DNA of 64,000 nucleotides from Odontesthes bonariensis (taxonomy: Eukaryota; Chordata; Actinopteri; Atheriniformes; Atherinopsidae), in the NCBI RefSeq assembly GCF_027942865.1, contig NC_134519.1, positions 20,804,248-20,868,247 on the forward strand. The letters run 5' to 3'. The notes under the pieces were generated by a model, which saw only the letters and a list, made by a program, of their open reading frames with translations, did not search any database and was not told the DNA's origin. Made by a program: the position numbers and the translations under genes. How positions within the stretch are numbered: position 1 is the stretch's first letter; every line of letters starts with the position of its first letter. Positions 1 through 10,934 of the stretch are shown here, piece by piece.

Positions 1-90
1 TGGTAACCACAAGATAGGCGTATAGGCTTTTTACTCTTCAAGGTTAGTGTTAATTCCAGTTTCACCATAACACTTGAGGAGATGGAGAGG

Positions 91-196
91 GAAATGAAAT
101 GACTCAACTTTGACCTTGGACTTTCAGTTTACAGATAGGTGTCAAAACATTGCTGTACAATGAGGGAAAATCCCTTCATCAGTTGAGAGTATAAAA
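91..196 (+). promoter_or_regulatory. il12a: il12a core promoter with IRF-like, AP-1, NF-kB and TATA motifs
   Basis: Seen directly: two GAAA half-sites one base apart at 91-98 (a weak IRF-like site), a perfect AP-1 heptamer TGACTCA at 100-106, a kB site at 165-174 (GGGATTTTCC on the minus strand, a full match to GGGRNNYYCC), and a TATA box TATAAAA at 190-196. The il12a start codon follows 66 bases after the TATA box. NF-kB and IRF control of mammalian IL12A is established. That these motifs act here is inference. Confidence 0.6.
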
Positions 197-261
197 CACT
201 TCAGGATGTCTGAGTTGAGCCAGACTCACTCAAAGAACCTGACTCAACAGTCTTTTCCAAG

Positions 262-1052
262 ATGCCGCTCATCAAGCTCTGTGAGTATTATGTAACCTGA
301 CTGAACAGTATTTATTCTCTGCAAGAGAATGGTTAGATGAAAAGATTTATTGGGACTCTGTATGTCTCTCTGACAGACTTCACCTCTGCCCTGCTGCTCC
401 TGGCACTCAGCTGTCGTCTGTGGCAAGTCAGTCAGTCTCTGCCAGTGATGGGCAAAGGGCCGATGACCGACTCCTGCACTTTATATGCACGGACGCTCCT
501 ACAGAACATCACTGATGCCCTTGCACAGGTATGCAGCTAAATTAAGGTGAAATTCTAAACTTTTTGTTTTTATCACGGTGTTATAGTTTGGCGTTAAACT
601 TCTCTCCTCCAAACAGACTAAACTCTTCAGTGGAATTGACTGTGCAAAGCAGAACTTGGAGCTGAACATGGAGACTAGCACACCGTCTGTGTGCACACCA
701 CTGGTATGTGCTGAAACTTTACATTACAAGTCATTAATACTGAGATTATTTATATTAAAACAAATTAACATTTGAGAGCTCTTTTGCTGCAGTGGGTTTG
801 ATATTTTTTGTTTTTTGTTTCTTTTCCTTTATCTGATTTTTTTTTTTATATCCACTTGTCTCACAGGAATCTGCATGCCCTGGAATCACAAAATCACAAT
901 TTGACCAGGTAAAATGTTGTGTTTGTGTTGAAATTTAAAAAAATAATAAAAATACTGTTTTAGTTAGCTCTTATGTGTGGAAAATATGTTTTGATTATTT
1001 ATAAAAAGTCACATTATTCAAGTAAAGCTCTATACTGCACTCAACAGACTAC

Positions 1053-1098
<46 letters not shown>

Positions 1099-1844
1099 GT
1101 ACTTTATTCATCCCAATTTGGGAAATTATTGTGTTGCAGCAGCGTACAGTATAAAAGATATGTTGACAATTAAAGTAAAAACAAGCAGATGAAATGTCAG
1201 AGCTGTTTGTCATCAGTTCTGTTTTGCTGTTTTCCCATCTAGGAGTCATGTGTGACGAACATTGGGGAGGATCTCAGCCACTATTACAAATTCCTCACAA
1301 ATCAGCCAGACCCTGAAAAATTACTTGGTCCAACTGTTCTACTCAGCCTCAGAGAACTCATGGAGGTGAGACATTACACAGTATATAGATTCATTGTCAG
1401 TGCCATTTCATCACCATTTGCTCCAACACAATTAGAATTGAAAGACAAATGTTATGGGTGCTTTTTGATGTGACACACTTGAATAACTAATATTGTGAAA
1501 AGGAAGAATCCCAAACTTCCAATACTTGAATAAAACTATAAAAGTATTTATTTTGCTATTAACAGAACTGCTTCAAGGGGTCTCTGCCAACAGACTTGGC
1601 CTTAAAGGAGGTAAGACAGCAACAAAGAAATGTGCTCCTCATTAAGACAGCAATAAAAATCATAAAGATATCAAACATAGCTGATTTTCATAAATTCATA
1701 ATTGCGCCTCTGTTTCTCTTTAAGGATGATGGGGAGCGAGCGAGTACCTACAACGAACGACTGAATCTTTGCAAAGTCCTGAGAGGCTTCCAGGTCCGCA
1801 CCATCACAATCAACCGAGCCATTAACTACATGAACTCTAAATGA
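262..1844 (+). CDS. il12a: Interleukin-12 subunit alpha (p35), 7 exons, 195 aa
   Basis: Secreted four-helix-bundle cytokine chain that pairs with a p40 chain to form IL-12 and drives Th1 responses. Exons: 262-280, 377-528, 617-703, 867-908, 1243-1365, 1566-1610, 1725-1844. All junctions are GT-AG and the total of 588 nt stays in phase. Residues ~7-27 form a hydrophobic signal peptide (SALLLLALSC). The mature chain has several cysteines. The last helix ending GFQVRTITINRAINYMN matches the C-terminal p35 helix, where human has a similar FRIRAVTIDR stretch. The first coding exon is only 19 nt, so automated predictors may miss the start. A LINE-derived repeat lies in the intron before exon 5. The family call is secure; which teleost paralogue this is cannot be decided here. 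Confidence 0.93.
1053..1155 (-). repeat. (GATA)n microsatellite plus LINE 3' tail in il12a intron
   Basis: About ten GATA units at ~1054-1096 run into AAGTACTTTATTCATCCCAA and then a GGGAAATTATTGTGTTGCAGCAGC-like stretch. Read on the minus strand this is a typical teleost LINE end: an AATAAAGTA motif followed by a TATC-repeat tail. The family is probably RTE/Rex3-like (inference). Only the tail is present. Confidence 0.6.
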
Positions 1845-1895
1845 ATCCTCGCTTTACAGAACCACTCTAATCCAAATAGCGCAAGATAAACTAGA

Positions 1896-1913
1896 GTAAC
1901 AGTTGCATGTTAC
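1896..1913 (+). promoter_or_regulatory. il12a: Hexaloop hairpin in il12a 3' UTR
   Basis: GTAACA (1896-1901) and TGTTAC (1908-1913) pair perfectly and close a six-base loop GTTGCA, about 50 nt after the il12a stop codon. Its shape resembles the alternative decay element bound by Roquin, which has a U-rich hexaloop. The loop sequence matches only in part, so the functional reading is inference. Confidence 0.4.
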
Positions 1914-1974
1914 ATTCAAATAATCTACCTGTGGCAAAGAACACTGATGTCTAATTTATAATTTTATAAGGGTA

Positions 1975-2133
1975 CATATTTATTATCTTTGTATGAGCAT
2001 GACTTTCTTTTGTTTAACATCAGAGGGATGTGTGAGTTTGTGCTGTCTATTTATTCTTTTTCATTCTGGACTATTTATTTTGAAACTATTTATTGCAATG
2101 TATTTTACTTGGTTCTAAGAATCACCAAATAAA
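1975..2133 (+). promoter_or_regulatory. il12a: il12a 3' UTR AU-rich element cluster and poly(A) signal
   Basis: Four ATTTA pentamers, three of them inside CTATTTATT, occur between about 1977 and 2092. AATAAA follows at 2128-2133. Clustered ATTTA motifs are classic decay elements of cytokine mRNAs. Confidence 0.7.
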
Positions 2134-2159
2134 CATTTTCCTGCATTATACCTGCTGGT

Positions 2160-4416
2160 TTATCTTTTTTTTCTCCAACTGCTGTTTGTCCTTTACAATT
2201 CTTCTTTTTTTTTTTTTTTCAATTACCGTGAGATGATTGTTTATTGTCAGATTCATACCTTAATTTCAGATCGAAAGTTACAGCTATTGATCACACTGAC
2301 CACATTCAGTGACTAGACTTAGCAGCATATATTGCCAACACTGAGAAGTATGTGTAATTTACAGGAAAAGGCAAACTTGTCTTGATTGATGGTCTTGAAT
2401 TCATTAAAACAAAATGTAGCTTCCGGACCCATAGTAGTATTTGTCCATGGTACGCTGCAGACATGCTTGCATTTTCCTATAACCACCACGGTGCTTCATG
2501 CTGGACAAACACAGAATGCAATGGGGTGGTTTTTTTTAAAAAAAGAATCACACTTCATTTGGGAAGTCCACTGTATTGAAAAGGGTTTGATACTCAGAAG
2601 GATGTTAAAGCCATGTAGAATTTGGCCATTGTCTGGATTAAACTTTTGAAATTGGGTTTTTGCTCCTCTTGTCTTGGTTTTCATACATGAAATGCTAATT
2701 ACTTCATCAGAATCTCAGACACTATGTTTGTAACTGAAAATGAATCCTAAGGCTGTATCAGACCATTGTATCCCAGCTTCTGCATTCAGAATTTAATTAC
2801 ATATGCAAAAATATATACTGGATTCTCCAAAAAATTCCAATCATAAGCAGAATCCTTTTGAGCATGTTAATGCACCTCATGAATTGTTTCATATTCAAGA
2901 AATTGAATATGAAACAGATGTTTCCAAGGTACAGGTAAGCTGCAGGTAATTCTTGATAACTGAGGAAAGAAAATAGATGTTTTGTTTGGGTTTAGTTTCA
3001 GTTTTTATTCCCTCTGTGTCCACTGATGTGGGCACACATGACATTTGTGGTTGCCGAGGTTGAGAAAGACCTATGATGCATTTGCTACTGAGACACACTA
3101 AAGTTTGCCTAAATAAGAATATCATTGCAAGGCATATATAGGTGAGACAGAATGAGCGAGTCATAGAAACTCATGATATTATACTTTCTTTAATGGGTGT
3201 CTCTGTGTAGAAACCATTTAAGCCCAACACACAAGTAAAACATATACTTTGTCATCTTTTAGAATTTGTTTGGCCTACTGACATAACACTTTGTTCTCTC
3301 ATCTAGATTTAGGCTGCTTCCAAACTTTTTACATGTGCATAAAGTGTTTTTTCCCCACTTTTTGTTGAACTGTAACAAACAAATGGATGACAAACTGTGA
3401 GTCAGCTCACCCAAGCATCCAAATTCATGTAATGGATTTTGTTGACAAAACTCCTTATACAACTTGCATAAATCTAACCCTATGAGAACTTTGCATATAC
3501 ATATTCAAAATACTCTTAAATTTATGAATGATTGAAATTTCCACCAGCAACTAAACATTTGTCGCTAATTGATATAAAAGATAAATGTAAAATCATCACA
3601 CAATCAACACAACTTTTCAAAGACTGAAGGATTACCTCAAATTCCATGAAACCTTTTAAAAACAAACTGCTATTGTTTATTTAAAATTAATCATTTAAAG
3701 ATGTTGTATGTTGACTTCAATGTTTTCTTTACCTGTGCTGCACTTATACTCACTGACCACTTTAAGTCCACCTGTGAAATATTTTGCAAGATTTGCAGTT
3801 TTTGCTGTAAAAATTCTATCTATCCTATCTATTCTAAATATCTAAAAACAAAAACAAAGCAATTTTGATGTATCTGCATTAAATAGTAACAATTTCCCAT
3901 GAACAGATTTCAAATCGGTTAAAGTAATTATTCTTTTGGGAAAAAAAGAGAGGAGGAAAAAAAAACTCTTAAAACGCTTTGTAGGCTCTTCAGCTCCAAA
4001 GCTATGTCTAAGATCTTCGTATTCAGGATGAAAGAACTTCTGTATATGACCCAAGATTATTACAGAAACCCAAACTGTGAGAATTCTCTGTTCACACATT
4101 AAAATATTAAGCAATAGCTGTTGAGAAGGGAAATTCTAACCAAATTCAGAAGAAAAAAAAATAGGGTTTGGTGGGGCTTGGAAAAGATTACCATAACATA
4201 CTGGAAGTAGAGCTTTGGGGTCATGAACCTAGGAAAAGTTTTCACATGACTTTACGACAAAAAAAATTGTGTCGAATAAAATATATATATAATAAGAATA
4301 TTTAGGGGAGGGGGGGTCCAGGATATGACATTCAAGGGTTGGCCGATTTAGTTCCGAATGACCCTCAAGAAAAACCTGAAAGAAAAAAAAAAAGTTAACA
4401 AACCTAAATTGTTCAG
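2160..4416. other. il12a-zp3 intergenic DNA, no gene seen
   Basis: AT-rich sequence with several homopolymer runs. The short open frames here have no recognisable motif or splice partner. I see no gene or RNA in it. Confidence 0.6.
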
Positions 4417-4840
4417 TTAAAGCGGCAGTAGGCAACTTTTTTTTAGTCATATTAGCTTGAACTGTCATGGGATTCTGGAAGTAGAATATTAAATAGGCTG
4501 TTTAGAAAAAATAACGAAATCTGTAGCTCCCTCTGAAGCCTGTAATCATGCTTGCAAAAACCGAGCGCTCCCGGCTGTTTTTAACCAATCACGTTAGGGT
4601 GGAGGAATCCTACCTGTCAATCACAGCTTGTGCACACGCTGCTGAGCGTGAGTCTGCCCCAGCTTGTGTGCGCTCACACTGGTGTGAACTCACGTGCACA
4701 ACCTCGTCCACAGAGGGGGAGGGGTTTGGGGGGCGATTCGGAGCTTGTTAGAGGTTGGGGGAGGGACCTGAAAGTTGTATCAGTTCGAATTTTCCGACTT
4801 TAGACTCGCAATTTTGAAAACCTGCCGACTGCAGCTTTAA
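4417..4840. mobile_element. MITE-type non-autonomous DNA transposon, 424 bp, TTAA target duplication
   Basis: The ends are inverted repeats: left AGCGGCAGTAGGCAACTTTT after TTAA (4417-4420), right the reverse complement of AGCTGCAGTCGGCAGGTTTT before TTAA (4837-4840). They agree at 16 of 20 positions. TTAA on both sides fits the target preference of piggyBac and Kolobok elements. The interior has no transposase frame and is partly GC-rich, with several CACACT/CGCTCAC-like words. Mobilisation by an autonomous relative elsewhere is inference. The right end lies 226 bp before the zp3 start codon. Confidence 0.8.
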
Positions 4841-4936
4841 CTTAATTTGTTTTGCCGTGGATGATGGAAACTAAATCACTTTGCAGCTGACAGACAGAGC
4901 TGATGCAGTTTTAGCACCACCTAACGGGAAATTAAG

Positions 4937-4943
4937 TATATAG
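4937..4943 (+). promoter_or_regulatory. TATA box of the zp3-like gene
   Basis: TATATAG lies about 130 bp before the start codon and just outside the MITE. Two abutting E-boxes, CACCTG and CAGCTG, follow at 5000-5011. Oocyte ZP genes are known E-box (FIGLA) targets, but these two would lie in the leader. Confidence 0.45.
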
Positions 4944-5066
4944 CATGGATGTGGAAGTCAAACAAACTCGGCGCCCAGGTGCGCTTAAAGACGCTCAATC
5001 ACCTGCAGCTGTGCTCCTATTTCCAGCAGTGCAGTGCCGCGTCACTCCTCTCAAACGTGTCTGAGA

Positions 5067-7539
5067 ATGGACTGCAACCTGCGACAAATGGTTTCTTGGT
5101 GGATTGTCGTGTCTTACTCAGTTTTCACTCTCACGGAACCTCGACTCGTTGACAATCGAGGCTCAAGCACGCCAAACGTTCAAACTCCGGTCAGGACGCA
5201 CGGAACAAGCCAAAACGGGCTGTCAGCGGTCCAACAGCAGCAAAGCGCGGAGTTCTATGTGCGACCTCGACCTGTCGTGGTCAAGTGCTATCCAGATTCG
5301 ATGGAGATTGTGGTGCAGGCTGACCTGTTTGATACGGGCCTTAAGGTGGACGGTGAGCATCTGAGGTTGGGTTTGAACTCTTTGAGGGAGGGCAGTGAGT
5401 GCGGGGCGGTCCAGTCAGGAGAGGAGGAATTCACCATCCTGACCTGGCTCACCGGGTGTGGAACCAAACTCTCTGTAAGCACTATTTCTTTCGAGGTGCA
5501 GATTCTCGTTTTTGGCTAATGTTCCCTGCTGGAATGATGTTTTTAAGTTGTACTGAGTAAAATGATTTAAATCAGTCAACAGAAGAGAAGATAATCTATT
5601 CCAATGAGCTGATCTACGCACCTGAACCTTCCCCTGACGGATTGCTCAGACTGGATGAAGCAACTATCCCAGTTGAATGTCACTATGAGAGGTGAGTCCT
5701 GCACATTTTTAAAAGTGGGCTACACGTGTTGCGAAAAAAATAAATACATTATTATATTGCTGTGTCTTATTTGTGTTGTGTCTTTTGAATGCCAGATTAA
5801 ATTGCTAAGTGTTCTGTGTTTGTTTTAGGAGATACTCTGTGACTTCTGCTTCCCTGCTCCCCACCTGGATTGATTTTGTCAACACGGTCTCTGTAGATGA
5901 CCAGATAGACTTCACTTTGCAAATCAGAACTGGTATGAAAAAGCAGCATTGGTGGAGAATTTTTTTTATTTATTTTTTTCTTGCTGAAGAGGAGCCATGC
6001 ACAATTTTCAGACTACTTGTATCAGAAGAGTTATAAAAAGGTTGGTTTAATTTGCATAATTCTTTTTTGTAGGTGACTGGCAGTTTGAGAGGGGATCCTA
6101 TGCATATTACCTAGGTGATCCCATTAATTTTGAAGTCTCTGCCATCATGGGTAACCACATGCCTCTGCGAGTGTATGTTGACCACTGTGTTGCCACAGCA
6201 ACTCCTGATGCAGAGGCAACATTGAGACATGACTTTATTGAGAATCATGGGTAGGTTTCAGAGGAAAATTCTGTCCTGCAGCAAGGAGAAAATCTGGATT
6301 TCCACTTCTTTTTGTGGTTTCTTTGAACTAAACTGCATTCTTAACCCATTGTCTTTTGTCTTTGCCATACCAGATGTCTTGCTGATGCTTACCTGACAAA
6401 TTCCAACTCGCGTTTCCTACCAAGAGACGAGGAACACAAGCTGAGGTTCCAGTTGGAGGCCTTCAAGTTCTACCAAGAGCCCAGCAACCAGGTCGATGTT
6501 GTTTTTCTCTCCTTTGACTTTCTCTTTTTTTTATATAGAGGAGGCAATAAGCAACTTTAGATTAATGTATCACTTTGCAATGACAGTTCTGACCTGGTTT
6601 GCCCTAATTTGTCTATGCCACTACTTGATTGCATTTTACACCAGCATCTCTCCCCCGCAGGTCTACATAACATGCTATGTGAAAGCTGTTCTGGTTACTC
6701 TGCCTGTCGGTCCTAAAAACCGGGCCTGCTCTTTAATTGAAAACAGGTAATATGTTAATCAACTGTAGATTTAGCAAAGGTCAGTTGTCTTGGGCGACAT
6801 CAAAAAAATGACACCATTAAACCCCATGTAATCTGAAAATGTTTTTTCCTCCATTAAGAGTTGATTGAAGTGCATTACAGCATTTTCACAAAAGGAGTTT
6901 TATTGAAAGAATTGTGAAATGTTCTCCTCCTTGTCCAGATGGCAGTCAGTAGATGGGAGTGATCACGCTTGTAGAAGCTGTGATATTTCCCAACCGGCTG
7001 AAATGCCTTTAGTCACTGAACCTCCTAAAGCTACCTTGAGCACTGAAGGATGGCCCTCCATGATTTCCCAGGAAAGCCTTTTCAAAAACAAAGCTGAACA
7101 TCATCCAGCCAGTAACATTCGTTACCATCTAGGATCGCACAACAGCCCACAAGTGAAATCCTCTACTAAACTAATAAAGAGAGACACAGATCACAAAGAA
7201 CGTGAGTACAGTTTAGTAGTACAGTATAGTACCATGTAGTGAATTCAATTTTTTTTTTTTCCCACTTTTCCAGAAATGTTGCTAATAGCTGTTTGACTGT
7301 CATGATAAAACGCATTAAATGAAACGCACTAAACAATGCATTTGTTTTTTTGAGAAACTCTGAATATATTATCTGCAGCTGAGGAGGATGTTGCACGTTT
7401 CTAAATGAGACTCTCTGTGATTTGTTTTGTAGAAAAAACCATCCAACTGGGACCCCTTACTGTACTGCCATTATGCAAATATGTCACCAATGGCACAGAG
7501 TCCAAAATGGTACTTTCACAAAAGAAAAAGACAACCTGA
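5067..7539 (+). CDS. Zona pellucida sperm-binding protein 3 (ZP3) family egg-coat protein, 8 exons, 459 aa
   Basis: Structural glycoprotein of the fish egg envelope. Exons: 5067-5474, 5576-5691, 5829-5932, 6073-6250, 6374-6491, 6661-6746, 6939-7201, 7433-7539. All phases close (1380 nt). An N-terminal signal peptide (VSWWIVVSYSVF) is followed by a ZP-N half starting at VVVKCYPDSMEIVV and a ZP-C half with the family landmarks IIYSNELIYAP, CHYERRYSV, RVYVDHCVAT and VYITCYVKAV. The spacing and the 8-exon layout are those of ZP3. After the ZP module comes a basic stretch with KLIKRD, a possible dibasic cleavage site near the last exon junction, and a short polar tail without an obvious membrane anchor. 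Teleosts have many zp3 copies, so I give no symbol. I chose this ATG because the frame's earlier apparent start at 5034 is GTG. The poly(A) signal is ATTAAA at 7631-7636. Confidence 0.92.
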
Positions 7540-7636
7540 GACTTGGAGCGCCTGACTTGAGTGTGAGGATAAAGTGATTACACTGCTGCAAACAAGTTTG
7601 GACACAACAGGAAACTCTGCGAATGTTGAGATTAAA

Positions 7637-8928
7637 CAAATTTCTTATGAATACGTTGTGCCTTGTATTTTTTCTTTTTACCTTTTCAACCATCCTCTTA
7701 GAAACATCACTGACCATCTGCTGTATATTTTTGTGACAATAGTTATTTTCTGACATGTCTTTTTTGTCCAATAATTATCTCACGTTTACTTGAAAGAAGT
7801 GAATATCAAAGAATGTAGTGTTGTAGCTCTAGCACAAATAATGCTTCCTTAACAACTGAAAATATTACAGTAACATGATACTAGCTGTTGGCAGTTGAGA
7901 AGATGTGCAGACCATGCTATTAGGGAGCACTTCCTTCCATTACTACCCACAACCTAATCATGTACTCACTGTATCGATTATCTCTGAAGGCTATGATGGA
8001 ACAAAAAGTTGGATATATTTGCCAAATCCAGTAAAATGATTACTCACAAATCTGGCTGTTTCTTTGAAAATTGCATAAATTCTGTATTATTTTACCTAAG
8101 GTTGATGTTCATTTAAAAGCTTATTGCAGGTCGTCAATAATAGAAGCGTAACTGTTTTGTGTGTTACAGCAGTATGACCAAACCTTTCAGTTTCAGCAAA
8201 AGTCTTTTTTCTTTTTTCAAATGGGCAGCACTTTGCACTCATTACATCCTAAGAACGGATCCACCTAGATGGACGTCGACCAAACCGTTGCAGCCTTTTA
8301 AGCGATGACCTTACTTGACCCACGAATCTACACGAAGTGGAACCGCAAATGGAAATTCCTTGTGCTTATCCCAGAGGCAATGCATGTCGTCGGGTGCGTC
8401 AGCACCTCGGACAGCGCCCCTCATTGTTTTCATTACAGGGTGTGTCAAACTCTGTCCAAGGTCCTGAAATATCCAGCCACTTAAGGCTGCTTTCTTTGAC
8501 GTCCCCTCCCACTTTTCGGTTTCGGCGCCTGTTTACTTCCATAACAAGTGAATGAGCCATTTTGTTTACGACTGTTTGAGGGACGTTATCAGTACGCTCC
8601 CTAAGTGCATAATAAATCATAAGACCAAAGAAGTTCACTCGAGTGTTCATATCATGTTGCAGGGTGTGCATGTACACTTTGTTTTGTGATTTTCTCCACT
8701 GAAGTCTTGTCTTTACTTTATGTGAACTCGTGGTTGTTAGTTTTGCTAAATTTTTTTCAGTGTTTTACACGTCCTCTGGGCATGCGGTGGGTCGATGATG
8801 GCTCTGCGTCAGTGTCTCAATCCAGGCATCTTTCAGCGTAACCCCCACACGTAAATGGTCTCTCCTGCATTCTGCTTTTCAAACGACACTATCGACTTCA
8901 ACTTGATCATCTCCTCACGTTTGAAACA
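7637..8928. other. zp3-c3orf80 intergenic DNA
   Basis: No exon, repeat family or RNA gene was recognised. Base composition becomes less AT-rich from about 8330, probably the c3orf80 promoter region. Confidence 0.5.
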
Positions 8929-9441
8929 ATGTTCTTCAACAGATCCCAGGCACTGACGGTTTTAACCGTTTTTCTTCTCGATCGCACACTTGTTTATTCT
9001 ATCCACAGATGTGGACAGGACATTTGCCGGGATGATCAGGTCTGCTGCGCACACGGGAACACAACAACCGCTCCTTGTTGCAAGCAGTTCGTGGACGAGA
9101 CTTACTACAATATCGCCATGGTCACCCGGAAACTTTCCGGGGTGCTTATTATGCTGCTTCTCTTCGCAGTGGGATACTTTGTCCAGAGAATGCTGTGCTC
9201 AAGATCTAGCCAACACACTCCGCCACGAATTGGACAGCCAACTTCTACCACATCCCAAGAGCTCCTCATGGAGAGCTATACACTGGGCAGCTTGGTTGAT
9301 CCAGCTCCTGCTCCTCAGCTGCCCACATACGATGAGTGCAAACGTCTGCCGACTTATGAAGAAACAATCCGGGATGGGAGCCAAGGAGGACCGGGGTCCA
9401 CTCTGGGAATAGCTCCATCACGGGGACGTCATTTGGACTGA
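8929..9441 (+). CDS. c3orf80: C3orf80-like single-exon membrane protein, 170 aa
   Basis: Type I membrane protein of unknown function. Signal peptide at ~1-24; short cysteine-rich ectodomain with CGQDIC, VCC and PCC (C28, C33, C39, C40, C50, C51); membrane helix ~69-88 in RKLSGVLIMLLLFAVGYF; cytosolic tail with two PY-like motifs, LPTYDE and LPTYEE. I recall human C3orf80 having nearly the same RKLSG...GYFLQR helix and LPSYEE/LPTYEE tail, and also being a single exon next to IL12A. The layout resembles the Shisa/WBP1/VOPP1-like adaptor superfamily, whose tails bind WW-domain ubiquitin ligases; applying that here is inference. It is shorter than my memory of the human protein (~247 aa), mainly in the tail. 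Confidence 0.85.
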   Translation: MFFNRSQALTVLTVFLLDRTLVYSIHRCGQDICRDDQVCCAHGNTTTAPCCKQFVDETYYNIAMVTRKLSGVLIMLLLFAVGYFVQRMLCSRSSQHTPPRIGQPTSTTSQELLMESYTLGSLVDPAPAPQLPTYDECKRLPTYEETIRDGSQGGPGSTLGIAPSRGRHLD

Positions 9442-9791
9442 GTCAGGGGATTATTGTTTCGACACTTCAGAAGTAAACTTAATCGATGTGGCAATAACAA
9501 AAATAAGCCATACAGGACATTCTACCTTACAGGCTGTATGATTGACATACCTTTTTACTATTCTATCACTTAACGTTCCATTTATTTCAAAGAATGTGTT
9601 TCCAAGCGAGTGCTAAAGTTTCAATTTAGTGAAGGCTCCTTACAATCAAAGCTTGACCAATGTTAACAAATGGTTTATACTAAAAGAAAAATACTGTAAG
9701 AAACAACTTTATTCTCGCCAAGTCCCTTTGAGTGGCGCGAATTTCCTTCCAATATGACTTTTATTTTTGTCTTCTGGCTCTTTCATTGGTC

Positions 9792-9797
9792 AATAAA
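9792..9797 (+). terminator. c3orf80: Poly(A) signal of c3orf80
   Basis: AATAAA about 350 nt after the c3orf80 stop codon. A second copy is near 10007. The minus-strand arl14 gene converges on this region. Confidence 0.5.
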
Positions 9798-10376
9798 TGA
9801 CCAAAATAATTCAGAAAAGATATGTAGGTAGGAACTGCGTAACTTATGTAATTGTATTTTGGGAAGTAAACTAACTGTATGTGTGGAAATAAGAGAAAGA
9901 TAACATCAGTCGTATCTGTCATTAAAACCTAATTGCACTTGTCTTTGTTGATTTTTTTTTTTGGCCTATGCTGACATTGTGATCATCCTCTGGACATACA
10001 AGCTGACAATAAATCCCATTTGAGCCCTATTAGTTGATGGATTAAGTTAAACATAACCAAATAACGTTCCTGTGCAAACCAGTGTCAACATTGTTTATAG
10101 TCATAATGTACAGAAACAACCTTAATGGTATCTTTGCAACATAATCTAGGGCTCAATGCACTCCAAGAACAGGTGGACTTTAGATTAAACCAGCTGGGAA
10201 AGTGTCTTCAAAACACAATTTATTGTTGCCATAAATTAATTTTAGAATACATTTAGAACAAAGTAATTTCCAATTCATTTGTCATATTGTCCATTTGAAA
10301 ATAGCACAATATTTAAATAAAATCTAATGTTTGTTATTCGATCGCAGGTAGTGCACTGTTTCCTTGATGTTATCTT

Positions 10377-10934
10377 TCACCGCACCCGCGGGGAGTTTGA
10401 GGGGAGTTTGACCATTTGGACCAGTCGTCTGAAGGCCTCTTCAACTCCAAATCCCGTTGAAGCGGAGCAAGGCTGAACGAACCAATCCCGACCTGAACAA
10501 ATCTTTCTCAAGTTAAACCTGTCTTTGAGCTCTGTGACAGTGAGTGCGCCGCTCATGTCCTGTTTGTTGGCGAGAAGAATCAGCGGGCGGCCAAGCAGCT
10601 GGTCACTCTGCAGCGTGTTTTCCAGCTCCTTGCGCGCCTCGTCCAGACGTTTATTGTCTGCGCTGTCCACGACGAACAAGACAGCTCCGGCGTTCTGGTG
10701 AAAGTCCTGCCAGTGCTGGCGCATCATTCCCTGACCACCTACATCCCACATGGTAAGGGCAATGTTCTTCCTGCTCTTTCTGGCATCGAGCATTTCTACG
10801 TTGAAGCCAATTGTCGGGACGGTGGTGACACACGCGTTGTGTTTCAGTTTGTAGAGAAAAGTCGATTTTCCAGCATTGTCCAAACCAAGCAGAAGAACTT
10901 GTACTTCAGGTTGCTTGGATACAAGATGACCCAT
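10377..10934 (-). CDS. arl14: ADP-ribosylation factor-like GTPase 14, single exon, 185 aa
   Basis: Small Arf-family GTPase; mammalian ARL14 acts in vesicle movement (MHC-II vesicles in dendritic cells). N-terminal MG fits N-myristoylation. GLDNAGKS (17-24) is the P-loop, PTIGFNVE the switch I region, WDVGGQ the switch II/G3 motif, NKQD the G4 motif and CSAST the G5 motif. Length is close to the usual ~190 aa. The start is the MGHLVS methionine at 10934, because the upstream frame opens only with TTG. It is intronless, as ARL14 and ARL11 usually are, and sits between c3orf80 and ppm1l as expected from human 3q. ARL11 is the nearest alternative; synteny favours ARL14. Confidence 0.9.
   Translation of the reverse strand: MGHLVSKQPEVQVLLLGLDNAGKSTFLYKLKHNACVTTVPTIGFNVEMLDARKSRKNIALTMWDVGGQGMMRQHWQDFHQNAGAVLFVVDSADNKRLDEARKELENTLQSDQLLGRPLILLANKQDMSGALTVTELKDRFNLRKICSGRDWFVQPCSASTGFGVEEAFRRLVQMVKLPSNSPRVR

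Noticed and set aside
5034-5066. Earlier start for the zp3-like gene
   Set aside because: The codon at 5034 is GTG, which is not a normal vertebrate start. The ATG at 5067 precedes the signal peptide directly.
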